NCBI GenBank assembly: GCA_038503035.1
Contig: JAVSML010000040.1
Span: 186,001 to 250,000, forward strand
Origin: Crocodylus rhombifer
Taxonomy: Eukaryota > Chordata > Crocodylia > Crocodylidae
Direction: 5' to 3'
Length of the DNA stretch: 64,000 nucleotides
In this document: positions 9,655 to 19,565 of the stretch, piece after piece
Numbering within the stretch: position 1 is the first letter of the stretch
How the letters are laid out: each line of letters starts with the position of its first letter
The notes under the pieces: model-generated
What the model saw: the letters and a program-made list of their open reading frames with translations, nothing else
Told to the model about the DNA's origin: nothing
Database searches by the model: none
Made by a program: the position numbers and the translations under genes

Positions 9655-10691
9655 TTAGTTTAAAGCCTGGTGGAGCAGGTCAGCCAGTCTGGCTGAGAAG
9701 AGCCTCCTCCGAAGGGGAGAGATGTGGAGGCCATCTCTTCCCAGCAGCTCACTGCCTCTCTCACCAAAGAGCGGGCTGTGGTCATGGAAGCCAAAGTCTT
9801 CCTGATGACACAAGTGCTGCAGTCTTTGGTTGACTACATGGATCCTCCTCTCCCTCCTCAGCCCATAGCCTGAGACTGGGAGGTTCGATGAGAACACCAC
9901 CTGTGCCCCCAGACCTTTTAGCCCCGCTCCCAAATCCCTGTAGTGCCTCATGACCTGGCTGGGAGCGCTCCAAGCCATGTCATTGGTGCCCACATGAATA
10001 AGGAGCATAGGATAGTGGTCTGTGGGCTGGAGGAGCTTTGGGATCTTCTCCACAATGTCCCAGATGCAGGCCCTGGGAAGCAGCAGTCTTTCTGGACTAA
10101 GGGGTCAGAACGGCAGATTGCCCCCTCAGTCCCCCTCAGGATGGATTCTTCCACAACAAACACCTTGCATTTTGTCTTGGGGAGAGTGGGGATGGTAGCT
10201 GCAGTTGAGCCTGTGTTGCCTGTGGCAGCTGGCAACTCAGCAAGCTCTGCTGGAGCAGCAAGAGGTGCGTGCCTGTTGCTAAGCTGTGGCGGGGCAGGGG
10301 TCTTGACATGGCGGGCCTTAGGGCCCTTGACTACCTTGGTCCATGCCCCTGACTGGACAGAGGGGGAGGTCCTGGAGGCCTCCTTTGTCCTGGAGGGAGA
10401 TGGTGGTCTACCCTCTGGCTCCCAGGGGGGAAGGGCCTGGCAGTAGGAGTCAATCTCCTGCTCACAGTCCCTGATGGCACACAGTCTCTGGACTGTGGCC
10501 TGGAACTCCTCCAGCTGGTGTGCCAGAGACGCCAAAAGGGAGCAAACCCCACACGGGGAGGTGGCCATGCTCCCAGGCCCCAGAGCCTGAAAAAGGGACA
10601 GGAAGCCTAAGCAGCCAAGATCCAGGGGCTCCATCTGCATGGAGTCTGGAACCATGGTCTCCATCTGGGTGGTCGTCTCTGAGGTGCCCAA
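9655..10691 (-). pseudogene. CR1 ORF1 with SGNH esterase-like domain, one frameshift
   Basis: Two overlapping minus-strand frames (9948-10691 and 9655-10053) make one CR1 ORF1 with a single frameshift in the overlap. The N-terminal part has CGVCSLLASL followed by a heptad-like QLEEFQATVQRLCAIRDCEQEI segment, then a proline-rich linker. The C-terminal part is an SGNH hydrolase-like esterase domain, known from CR1 ORF1: LLIHVGTNDMA (GTND block) and a terminal DGLHISPLRRRLFSARL block (catalytic D and H). The expected GDS nucleophile block reads VVEESILRG, so Ser is kept but the preceding G-D are both Glu. It ends 5 bases before ORF2. ORF1 of CR1 is thought to bind nucleic acid and help retrotransposition. 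Confidence 0.8.
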
Positions 10692-11095
10692 GGGGGGGGG
10701 GTGGGCGCAGAGCTCGAGGGGACCCTCGGGGTGTGGTGTGTGCCCATCCGTGTCATGCCTCTGGTAGGCTGGTTATGGATGGGACCATCTACCCTGGGGG
10801 GTTCACAGGCAGGGTCTCGGGCCCTCCCGCGCACCCTCCTGCATGAACTCCATGCTAACTCATGCGCCAGCAGCCAAGCACCCCTGTTTGCGCAGCCTGT
10901 TCATGCAGCTCCGGTCGTGTGGCTCCCTGGGCGGCTGGGTGAAGTAGGGGCCTGGGCGGGGCTTGACCCACCCAGCTCCTTGCAGCCACCTCCTCCTACT
11001 CAGTGAGGGGTTAACCCTTTCCCACCATGGGCCCTGCTTGCCCCCGGCTGTGCTGGGGGTTGGCAGGGAGCTCCATGGCTGCTGGAGGTGTCTGG
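10692..11095 (-). promoter_or_regulatory. GC-rich 5' UTR/promoter region of the CR1
   Basis: About 400 bases of GC- and CpG-richer sequence lie upstream of ORF1 on the minus strand, ending where gag resumes. Full-length CR1 elements carry a GC-rich internal promoter here. Retention of the 5' UTR means this insertion was not 5'-truncated. It contains a G9 run at about 10691-10700. The exact 5' edge (about 11095) is inferred from the return of retroviral sequence. Confidence 0.65.
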
Positions 11096-12420
11096 GGGTC
11101 TTCGATTGCTATGAAGAAGCTTTCAAAAGACGTCAAGAATCTCAAGTTCAGAGTCTTAAGGAGTCGCAAGAGAAACTGAAATTTCAGATAAAGGAATTAA
11201 AACAGAAAAGTTCACCAAAAGGGGGCCCCCATCAATAGTACCATCAGCACCAAAACAACTTTATCCACAAATAACTGAGAATGAACCTGCAGAAGATATA
11301 ATTGATTTTCTTAATGTGCCACCCCCATATCAGTCCCAGGCACAATCTGAACCTGAAGAAGTCCAAAGTAACCAAATAGGCTCTTCTGGCAGGATTAGCC
11401 CACCTCACCAGGAAACTATCACTCAACAACCATCACCTGCCCCCAGGGCATGTCCACATCCACTGGAGGCATGGCATCTGTCTACTGAAATCACAACCCC
11501 CTCCTTTTGTTTAAGGTCTGGTACCCAGTATGGTCTAGCCCCTTCTTTAAAATCTAAAAAGGCTCAGCTTATGCCTTTATGCCAACTTCCAGGGCAAGGT
11601 CCCTGTCCCCTGGACCCCAGGAGCTCTCCTAAACCTTGTTAAACAATTTCCCGACATCAAAGAGGAACCCCAAAAATTTAGAGATGAATTAGACACTATA
11701 ATCCGTTGTTATAATCCAACACGGGCAGATTTGAACCAATTAATGAGAAGTGTTCTGCCCTCTGAGGTCCGCAACCACCTCATCACACAGGCTACTTGGC
11801 CTACTCAAGACCCCGGATCACTTAGAAGATGCCCGAAGATGCCTCCTTGAAGCTGTGCTTAAAATTTGCCCCAGGAAAACTGACTGGGCCAAAATACATA
11901 ACTAAACAAAATAAAGGCGAATCCCCAGAAGACTACATGGACCGCTTGAAACTAGTATTTGAAAGACATTCTGCTTTTGAAAATGCAGCTGAAACTGCCC
12001 CAGAAGCAGGTGCTTCCGCTTTTGTCCACGGACTTCTTTCTAAAGTCCAGGAACAGTTGTGCACAATTGCAGACTAAGCCACTTGCAGAACTAGTCACCA
12101 TTGCAAATCATTGTACAACTTGCCAGGAAAAGAAAAAGGAATCCACGGAAACTAAGCTAATGTCATTGCTATTATAGACTTTAGGCAGGGGCAGAAATTG
12201 AGGTTTCCATCAAGGACAGTTCAGAGGCAGGGGATGTGATTGTGGGATGGGACAAGGAAGATTTCAGTCCCAAAATAATGACAGTTGTCATTATTGTGGC
12301 CAGTCAGGACATTGGAAGGCTCAATGTCCTCACCGGCCTGGCCAGCTGGGGATGACGTTTAACCCGCCACCACCTCCTCTCACTCAATTCTCTGTTTCGA
12401 ATCAGGGAGCCTCCTGTTAG
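11096..12420 (+). pseudogene. gag: Retroviral gag, p12-CA-NC regions
   Basis: Gag resumes after the CR1 pair with a Lys/Glu-rich coiled-coil-like stretch (EAFKRRQESQVQSLKES). It is followed by a PPPY late-domain motif at about 11319-11330, which in gammaretroviruses recruits NEDD4-type ligases for budding. Capsid-like sequence follows: PTRADLNQLMRSVLP near 11719 and GESPEDYMDRLKLVFERH near 11915-11970, the gamma-type CA C-terminal region. A single CCHC zinc knuckle, CHYCGQSGHWKAQC, lies at 12286-12327 (nucleocapsid). There are frameshifts at about 11640, 11830 and 12070 and stops at 12175 and about 12199. It ends at TAG 12418-12420. N-terminal MA lies at 7281-7550 across the insertions. Confidence 0.85.
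12418..12420 (+). other. In-frame amber codon at gag/pro border
   Basis: The zinc-knuckle frame runs to TAG followed by G and continues in the same frame into protease sequence. Gammaretroviruses join Gag to Pro-Pol by reading through exactly such a UAG-G codon. The context fits. A decayed CAG or TGG cannot be excluded. Confidence 0.5.
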
Positions 12421-12790
12421 GCCAGCCTGAGGAATAGTAACATCATCACAGCCCCTCTTCTCCCACTTAATCAAGATGATCCCTTCATTTCCTGCTTGAT
12501 AAATGGCATCTCTACAAAATGTTTAGTAGACATTTTGCATTTTGTAGAGTGCAAGCCACTCTACTTTTTGAGCTGAAGAATTTTCCACAACTCCCCTCTC
12601 CTCTGCTGTTGTAAACACTGTAGGAATTTCAAATCAAATAATTCCTCATCCTGTTTCCCAACCTTTACATGTTTCTCTTGGTCCTGTTTCTGATCAACAT
12701 GCCTTTCTCCTTAGTCCTTGTTCTCCTGTTAATTTATTAGGCAGAGATTTGCTTTGCAAACTCGGCTGTACTATCTGTTGCTCTCCTGGT
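12421..12790 (+). pseudogene. pro: Retroviral protease remnant, active site lost
   Basis: After the amber codon the frame reads towards a flap-preceding block, LINGISTKCLVD, where an aspartic protease would continue with its DTG/DSG triad. Here the sequence turns into a short repeat of CATTTTGCATTTTG and the frame is lost, so the catalytic triad is absent or destroyed. The C-terminal half (VNLLGRDLLCKLG, the ILGRD block typical of retroviral proteases) is recognisable at about 12730-12770 in another frame. Retroviral protease matures Gag and Pol. This one could not. Confidence 0.75.
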
Positions 12791-14890
12791 GTTTATTTAG
12801 ATGCCCCTCTGATAATGAGGTAGCAGTACTTGCTGCTTTAGCTAGCTCACCTCCTGAACCTGAGTTCCCTGATCTTTCTGTGTTGCAAGAAGAAATCATA
12901 AAAGCTGTCCCTCTGTTTCTGTGGTCCCAGCATGCTAATGAAGTAGGACAAATCCATACTGCCCAGGCTGTAAAAATTAGATTAAACCCAGCTAAGCCTT
13001 TACCCAAAGTTGCTCAATACCCTTTACATCCAAAAGCTGAAGAAGGGATAAGCCCTGTTATAACTGCCCTTTTAAAGCAAGGTATAATTGTCCTGACTAA
13101 GAGCCCTTGTAATACACCTATTCTTCCTATAAAAAAACATGGAAAGAATACCTATCGCTTTGTACAAGACCTTCATGCAGTAAATTCTGCAGTTTTACCT
13201 ACTTTACCTGTTGTACCAAATCCAGCTACTATCTTGTCCTGTATTCCTCCTAATGCTTGTTATTTTACTGTTGTTGACTTGTGTTCTTCATTTTTCTCTA
13301 TTCCTATACACCCTGATAGCCAATTTCTCTTTGCATTTACCTATCAAGGACTTCAGTACATCTGGACATGATTGCCCCAGGGCTATACTGAATCCCCTTC
13401 TCTTTTTTTCTCAAATTCTGCAGAAAGATCTAGATGACATAATATTTAAAGAAAATTCTGTGCTTGTGCAATATGTTGATGACTTGCTCTTGGCATCTAC
13501 CTCCCTTGAAGCCTGTACAACTGATTCTTTAACTCTCCTCACCTCTCTTGCCCTAAATCTAAAGAAAAGGTATCTAAAGAAAAGCTACAACTTTGTCTTC
13601 CTCATGTCCACTATTTAGGTCATGATATTTCTGCTGGAGAACTACTGCTTTCCTCTTCCAGAATAGAAGCTATTCTTAAAATCCCTAGACCAACTACTGT
13701 GTCCCAAATGCATACCGTCCTAGGCATGGCTGGCTACTGCCGTCAGTGGATACTCGGCTATGCCTCTATAGTCAAGCCATTGCAAAATCTGACTCTTGTT
13801 AATACCCCTGAGTCTTTACCCTAGACTTCAGAGATCGAAGCCGCTTTTGCCTCTATTAAGCTGTATCGCAAGCTCCTGCCTTAGGCCTTCCCAATTATAC
13901 TAAACCTTTTATTCTTTTTTGTCATGAAAAGGATGGATTTGCACTTGCAGTACTTACTCAGACACATGGAGACAGGCACCATCCCATTGCTTATTATAGC
14001 TCTGCTTGACCCAGTTGCAGCCGGATTTCCTCCATGTCTCCATGCTGTGGCTGCAGCCGCTGTCACTGTTGAACTTTCCTCCACCTTTGTATTAGGTTCT
14101 CCCCTTACTGTTGCTGTCCCACACGCTGTAGCAGCCCTTTTACTAAAAACAAAAACCCAACACCTTTCAAATGCTAGATTAACTAAGTATGAAATCTTGC
14201 TTCTTTGCTGGAAATGTCACCCTAACTAGGTGCCCTGTTTTAAACCCTGCTTCCCTGTTACCTACCCCTTCAGATGGTGAACCCTATGATTGTATTTTTT
14301 TACTGTTCACCTAGCATGCCCCGCACTGATCTAAAGGACAACCCCTTGCAAAACCCTCTACGTTGATGGATCATGTCAAAGAAACTCAAAAGGTTCCCTT
14401 GTTGCAGGATATGCAGTATGTTCCCAGTATGATGTTATAGAAAGCCATCACTTACCTAATGTGTATTCAGCTCAAGTTGCTGAGCTTTTGGCCCTAACCA
14501 GGGCTTGCACCCTAGCCTCTGGTGCCTCTGTTAATATTTATACTGATTCTCGCTATGCTTTTGGTATTGTACATGATTATGGTCAACTTTGGAAACAAAG
14601 AGGCTTCCTCACTTCAGGAGGTGCCAAGATTAGTAATGGTCCATACATAAATGCCTTGTTGAATGCTGTACAATTACCTTCTGCTGTTGCTTTATTAAAT
14701 GCCAAAGTCACCAGAAACCTTATGATGATGTTACACATGGGAATGCTCTGGAAGATTCCACTGCCAAAGATGCGGCTATTTCCCTCCTCAGGCTACGCCT
14801 GTGTTTTTGTCTATTCCAACTGACCAGTCTCCATTGGCAAGTCTTCACGACATTGCCCTCCTCCAAGATCAGGCTCCAGAACCAGAGAAA
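12791..14890 (+). pseudogene. pol: Retroviral pol: reverse transcriptase and RNase H
   Basis: The RT fingers and palm start in an open frame (12754-13371) with a KQGIIVLTKSPCNTPILP block and FTVVDLCSSFFSIPIHP (first catalytic Asp). TGA at 13369-13371 falls where gamma RTs have Arg before LPQG. A frameshift in the T-run at about 13400-13410 precedes the active site YVDD at 13472-13483. Connection motifs follow (LGMAGYCRQWI near 13720; VLTQTHGDRHHPIAYY near 13950-14000). RNase H at about 14345-14720 keeps its acidic residues: YVDGS (Asp 14365), QVAELLAL (Glu 14482) and IYTDSRYA (Asp 14545). Another frameshift lies at about 14715. Gamma-type by these motifs. Confidence 0.9.
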
Positions 14891-16135
14891 CATACATAGA
14901 GACTGGCTGGGTGTTTGTTACACCCTGACCATTTGTGCCACTCCCTGGATGGCTGCCTGGTGGCCCCAATGGTCCTTCTTCCTCATCTTGCTTGCATACA
15001 CCATGGCATGGCACATGTGAGCAATGGGGGGATGATAGAAGCTGTTAAGCTTGATTGGTTTGCTCCACCTTTTCCATCTGTGGCTCAACAGTACTGCCAC
15101 ACCTGTCCTATTTGCGAAGCCCATAATGTGAGAAAGCCTGTAAAAACAAAGAAGGCAGCACATCCCCCACCTTGGAGACTGTTTGTAAATTTACAATGAG
15201 ATTTTATTCAAATGCAGAAACGTTGTTCTTATGAATATGTTCTTGTTATTGTATGTATGTTTTCTGGATGGGTAGGAGCCTACCCATATGCAAAAGCTGA
15301 CACCATCACTGTAAGCAAAAAGTTGCTTAGAGACTTTATTCCAAAGTTTGGTATTCCTTGATCCCTAAACTCTGATAGAGGAATTCATTTTACTGGACAG
15401 ATAATGAAAGAAATCTGCAAAGTCCTGCAGATCCAACAGAACTTTCATTGCCCATACCATCTGCAGGCCACGGGCCAAGTGGAACGCCAAAATGGCATTC
15501 TGAAAAATAAACTGGCCAAAATTTGTGCTGAGACTCACCTAAAATGGCCAGATACACTTCCCATAGCCCTTATGAGTATGAGATCTACTGCCAACCTAAA
15601 GACTGGGCTTAGCCCACATGAAATTCTAATGGGAAGACTCATGAGGCTCCCCGCCTCGCCACCTGTTGCCTCTCACTTTTGCGATATACATTCACTTGAT
15701 GATACTATTCTGGACTATTGTAAGGCACTAATGAAGTGTGTTAAGGCTTTTCATTCACAGATACAGGCAGCTCTCCCCAAAGAACCAGATGAGCCATGCC
15801 ATTCTATGCTGCCTGGAGATTGGGTCCATATAAAAGTCCATCAATGAAAGTCATCACTGGAACCTCACTGGAAAGGCCCATTCCAGGTACTCCTGACCAC
15901 CAACACTGCAATAAAGTGTCAAGGACTCCAGACATAGATCCACACTTCACACAGTAAGAAAACATCAGCCCCATTAGACGCAGAGTCTCCTCCATATCAA
16001 TCTTGTAATCAGCCTCCACAGACTGGTAGTGAACCTAGCGCCTACCAGCAGGAAACCTCAAGACCAGTAGTGAGCCAAGCGCCTACTAGCAAAAAAAATT
16101 TGCTACTAAAGAGCGAAGATGATATGCCCCAATGA
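14891..16135 (+). pseudogene. pol: Retroviral integrase (end of pol)
   Basis: A single frame with four stops: TGA 15197, 15359, 15845 and TAG 15935. It shows an N-terminal His...His and YCHTCPIC zinc-binding region. The catalytic triad is intact: Asp 15200-15202 (DFIQM), Asp 15374-15376 (NSDRG) and Glu 15482-15484 (GQVERQNG), with exactly 35 residues between the second Asp and Glu. The C-terminal WKGPFQVLLTT block is the GPY/F-type module of gamma integrases. After it comes a short Ser/Pro/Gln-rich tail. Pol ends at TGA 16133-16135, overlapping the env start by 17 nt. At least two of the TGA codons fit decayed CGA arginine codons. Confidence 0.92.
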
Positions 16136-17498
16136 TACCACTATGCCCTTCAGGACAGGAAAAAGGCCTTTACCTAGTTCCTGGTTCCTGAGGTGGAGTT
16201 GGTTAGTCGTGATTTGGGTAGTTCTCAGTATTTCTTTTTCGGCCTTCTTATATGAACTTGATTCTTCAGTTATAAAAAACTCTGTAAACCAAACTACACT
16301 TCTGCACTGACAAAGAATATCATTTAATGAAAATATGTTCTTGTCTTTAGTTAATCAAATTGGGATAGATTTAAATGTCTCTCATTGTTACAAATGTAGT
16401 TTTGTTCCTATCTATTCTACTGGAGGAATACCCTTGATACTGGTACCCTTGAATGCAACTCAGATGTTAGCCCCTTACTATTCAGATTTTCATGGAAATG
16501 AAACTTGGCACAATGTAAGTTGCAGCCGGTCTGACTATGTACAATTAGCTTATGCCACCCCTGGAAAGTTCTGTTGGACCTGTAATGGATCTCGTGTTGT
16601 AGTAGGAGTCAGTAAGTGCGAAGTAGAATTTAAGATACATGGTGATTGGTTTTCTAATTGTTCCTAGATATCTAACTACTCCCCTGTGAGTCAATTTTCA
16701 GGCTATTATTCACAGTGGATGATGTCCCCATACTGTAATACAGGTGGATATACTGCACTAGCTGGTCACTATTTTGTGTGTGGAGATAAGGCCTATAAAA
16801 ATCTTCCCTCCGGTTGGAGAGGAACGTGCTATGTCTCCACAGCATATCCTGCCTTTACTATTAAATCCCACTTACCTAAAGGAAGAATTTGCAATGTTCA
16901 TGAAATTACAGAAAATCAAAGGTTTTGGAGTATAATGTTCCCCAGCTATGGTGCAGGCTTAGCTATGTCCGAGATAAAGAAAGTTGCAGCATCTCTAGAA
17001 AAGATTGCTAATGCTACTGCTGATAATTTTGATAAAATAAATACAGAAATGAAAGAAATAAGGCAAATGGCATTGCAAAACTGACTTGCATTAGATTATA
17101 TACTAGCCAGCAAAGGAGGAGTCTGTGCTTTAATAGGTAAAGAATGTTGTACTTATATTCCCGATAAATCAGAAGAAATCCAGGATTTAAGTAAACATAT
17201 TGGAAAAGAAGCAGCTAAATTGCATGTGTCAGATAGTTGAAATTTGAATTCTTGGTTTAGCTCTATTTTCAGTTCCTTAGGCTCTACCGTCATTCATAGT
17301 TTGTTGATATTGGTTGCTGTTTTTATTGGAGTATCCCTGGTGTTTATGATAATACAATGCTGCTTAAGCTGTGCTGCCAAGCAAATGAGGAATAGCCCAT
17401 CAACCAGAAATGAAGTGTATAATTTGTATGTTGAAATAGCAGAAAGTAAAGAGAAAGAAACACTAGAAGTTGAAAGACTAATGGCTATAAATATCTAA
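16119..17498 (+). pseudogene. env: Retroviral envelope glycoprotein, one frame with four stops
   Basis: From ATG 16119 to the final stop at 17496-17498 a single frame of about 460 codons shows no frameshift. Only four internal stops occur (TGA 16308, TAG 16665, TGA 17082, TGA 17238). A hydrophobic segment (WSWLVVIWVVLSISFSAFL) near residues 28-46 fits a signal peptide. SU contains several NxS/T sites and a CWTC motif at 16572-16583. TM has a SYGAGLAMSEIKK fusion-peptide-like start, a coiled-coil-like stretch, a CX6CC motif at 17124-17150 (disulfide loop), a membrane span at about 17290-17365 and a 40-residue tail. I see no clear basic furin site. CXXC plus CX6CC marks a gamma-type env with linked SU and TM. 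It is shorter than typical gammaretroviral env. Confidence 0.88.
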
Positions 17499-17504
17499 CT
17501 TGGT

Positions 17505-17520
17505 AAAAAAAATTAGGGAA
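17505..17520 (+). other. Polypurine tract
   Basis: A run AAAAAAAATTAGGGAA directly before the 3' LTR, the expected primer for plus-strand DNA synthesis. Two T residues interrupt it. Confidence 0.65.
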
Positions 17521-17899
17521 TGTAGGAGTAAATTTAGTTGGGCTTCTGGCCTACTTGACTAGAAAAACAGACAGAGACCAGAAGTGCTGATACTGCTTAT
17601 TTCAGTTACATGTTTTGAGTTAAGAAATCCTTCATGTCTTATTACCCTGTGCACAGATGTCCAATTAAGTAAACTTGTTTTAGTTTCTCCAAGATCATAT
17701 TTTTTTCTCTCTTTATCTGTCTTAAGTATAAAAATACTTGAAAACTTAAAGAGGAGGAGGATTCCTTTGAAACAGACAAGTGGGTGATTCCCCTTGCTGT
17801 ATGAAATCTTCCCTGTGATCACAGTATAGCCCTAAATAAAGAAAATCTGGCTCTGTCAGTTCTGATTCAACCACAACTCAAAGTTTGATTTCTTCCACA
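17521..17899 (+). repeat. 3' LTR of the endogenous retrovirus
   Basis: 379 bp, begins TGTAGGAGTAAATTTAG and ends TTTCTTCCACA. TATAAAA is at 17727-17733 and AATAAA at 17835-17840. It differs from the 5' LTR at about 31 positions plus one 2-bp indel by hand count. Confidence 0.95.
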
Positions 17900-18780
17900 C
17901 TACCCAGAGCATTCCCCCACCCTTGCATCTCTCTCTCTCTCACCCCTGTTGCCATCCCTGGCCCATCAGATGCATCCATAGACCCTGCTGCCACCTCAGT
18001 GCCTCCCTGCCCACCACCCACCCCTGCTGCCACCTACATCCCTCCCCACAGCCCATCACACCCCCCAAGTGGTTCTTGGGACCAGAAGCCCCCCAGGCCA
18101 GGGCTACATATCCCAGGTCTGGTTTGGGCACAGGGAAGGACTGCAGTGCAGCAGTTGCCTCTGCAGCTGTGGCTTCTGCCAGCAGATCCCATCCCATCCC
18201 ATCCCATCCCATCCCATGTGCTGTCTGTAGCCCCTGGGACTTGGGCAGTGCTGTCTGCTACTGGGGGACTCTGCCTGCAGTGGGTCTTGAGGGGGCTGCT
18301 TCTGCTGCCACCAGTGGTGGGGGCTGTAAGTCATGGGAGAGGCAGGTGGGGGACCCATCCCTCCCAAACAGTCCCCCCCACACAGTTGCCTATAGTCTCC
18401 CCACCCAGCACACAGTCCCCCCAACCCCCACATCCCTGCTTACTGGGGACAGAGCCTGCTCCACTTCTATTTCCTCCAGCATGTTGTGGCAGTGTGCTGG
18501 AGCAGCAGGGGCATGTGACAGGCATACAGATACTTTGTCTGAGTGCAAAGCATCTCCTTTGAAGACCCAGCCTCCAGTTGCTTTGGCATACATTCCAGGA
18601 GTGTGACCTGAGTCACCTTTTTCTGGCATTTGCTTTTGATACTGGGATTCTCTAGTAACAAACTTAGAGTCTGTGCTGCAGATATGCAGCGTGAGGAATG
18701 TTTTTTGAGTTTGTGGTGTGCCTTCTGCAGTATCTCAAATGTTTTGAGATACTGCAACAGACATGTGCTTGCTCATGTGG
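17900..18780. other. C-rich flank of the provirus, no gene
   Basis: C-rich sequence continues the composition of the 5140-5620 flank, as expected if the retrovirus inserted into it. Two overlapping plus-strand open frames above 220 codons (17885-18606) and three minus-strand ones are compositional artefacts. It holds a short CCCAT tandem repeat. The part after 18600 is ordinary AT/GC-mixed DNA leading into an old CR1. Confidence 0.6.
18186..18217. repeat. CCCAT pentamer tandem repeat
   Basis: About six units of ATCCC/CCCAT run in tandem. Confidence 0.9.
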
Positions 18781-19565
18781 ATGCAGCCATGAAGTTCAAT
18801 AAGGACAAGTGTAAAGTCTTGCATTTAGAATGGAACAATCCCATGTCCCAGTACAGACTGGGGAGTACCTGGCTAAGCAGCAGCTTCACAGAAAAAGATC
18901 TTGGGGTTACAGTGAACAATAGCTGAAAATGAGCCAACAGTGGCTTTTTTGGCAACAAGAACATAATGGTATACTGGGTTGCATTTCTTGCAAATCAAGG
19001 GAAGTGATTCTTCCTTTCTCTCTGACACTGGTGGGGTCTCAGGTGGAGTACTATGTTCAGTTTAAGAAGGATGTGGACAGATTGGAAAGAGTTCAGCAGA
19101 GTGACAAAAATGATTTGGAGGCCCGGGAAGCTTTATGAGGACTGAGAGGCCTTATGAATGGACTTATGAGGAAAAGCTGAAAAAACTAGGGTTATTTAGT
19201 CTGGAGAAGAGAAGACTTGCCGGGAGAGGGGGAGAGGGGTTGATAAATACCTAAAGGATGATTACAAGAGTGGATGGAGATGGATTTTTCTCTCTGGCCC
19301 TAGGAGACAGGATGAGGAGCAATGGCCTCAGGCTTCAGCAGAAGAAATTTAGGTTGGAGATTAGGAAGAATTTTCTTACTATAAGTATGGTTAAGTGTTA
19401 GAACAGCTTTCCATAGAGAAACTGTGTAATCTCCATCCCTGGAAATTTTCAAGAGTTGCTTAGACAGACACTTGGCTGGGATGGTGTAGACAGCGATGAT
19501 CCTGCCTTGAGCAGAGGGACTACACTAGATGGAGGTCTCCTCCAACTCTATTTTCCTATATGTCT
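18781..19565 (+). mobile_element. Old CR1 3' end
   Basis: Broken frames read MKFNKDKCKVLHLEWNNP, STEKDLGVTVNN-like sequence, the C-terminal block (VGSQVEYYVQFKKDVDRLERVQQ) and a decayed 3' UTR with GGACTACACTAGATGGAGGTC near 19515-19545. Divergence is much higher than in the other CR1 copies, and the 3' terminal repeats are not recognisable. A gene-free relic of an old CR1 lineage. Confidence 0.8.

Larger units (their letters stand above)
8136..11095 (-). mobile_element. CR1 with 5' UTR, ORF1 and internally deleted ORF2, inserted in gag
   Basis: The element runs right to left. It has a GC-rich 5' UTR (10692-11095), ORF1 (9655-10691, one frameshift), ORF2 (8228-9649, open throughout) and a 3' end of CATAGAATCATAGAATCATAGAAG complement at 8136-8160. 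At about 2.96 kb it is shorter than a full CR1 (about 4.5 kb) because the RT domain is missing from ORF2. All other parts are in normal order. It appears to have inserted into gag together with, or next to, the subfamily A copy at 7551-8135. GATTG at 7541 and at about 11104 may be the target duplication. Confidence 0.9.
5621..17899 (+). mobile_element. Class I (gamma-type) endogenous retrovirus, tRNA-His primed
   Basis: A complete provirus structure can be read: 5' LTR, tRNA-His primer binding site, leader with splice donor, gag, pro, pol, env, polypurine tract and 3' LTR. The gamma-type assignment rests on the RT/RNase H/integrase motifs, the gag and pro reading frames joined through an amber codon, env overlapping the end of pol by 17 nt, and the env CWTC and CX6CC motifs. 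The flanks GTAC and CTAC next to the LTRs could be a 4-bp target duplication with one change. About 31 differences in some 379 aligned LTR bases (about 8%, counted by hand) indicate an old insertion. Gag and pol are broken by frameshifts and stops, and three CR1 copies have inserted. It cannot make particles. Confidence 0.93.

Noticed and set aside
9056..10446. Plus-strand frames of 126-173 codons
   Set aside because: They are antisense to CR1 ORF1 and ORF2 and share no motif of their own.
16119..17498. Env as an intact captured (syncytin-like) gene
   Set aside because: Four in-frame stops interrupt it, so no full-length product is possible from this copy.
17885..18606. Two overlapping plus-strand frames of 225 and 227 codons and several minus-strand frames
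   Set aside because: The region is C-rich with a pentamer repeat. Frames are open in several phases at once, Pro/Ser/His-rich and without motifs, so they are compositional.
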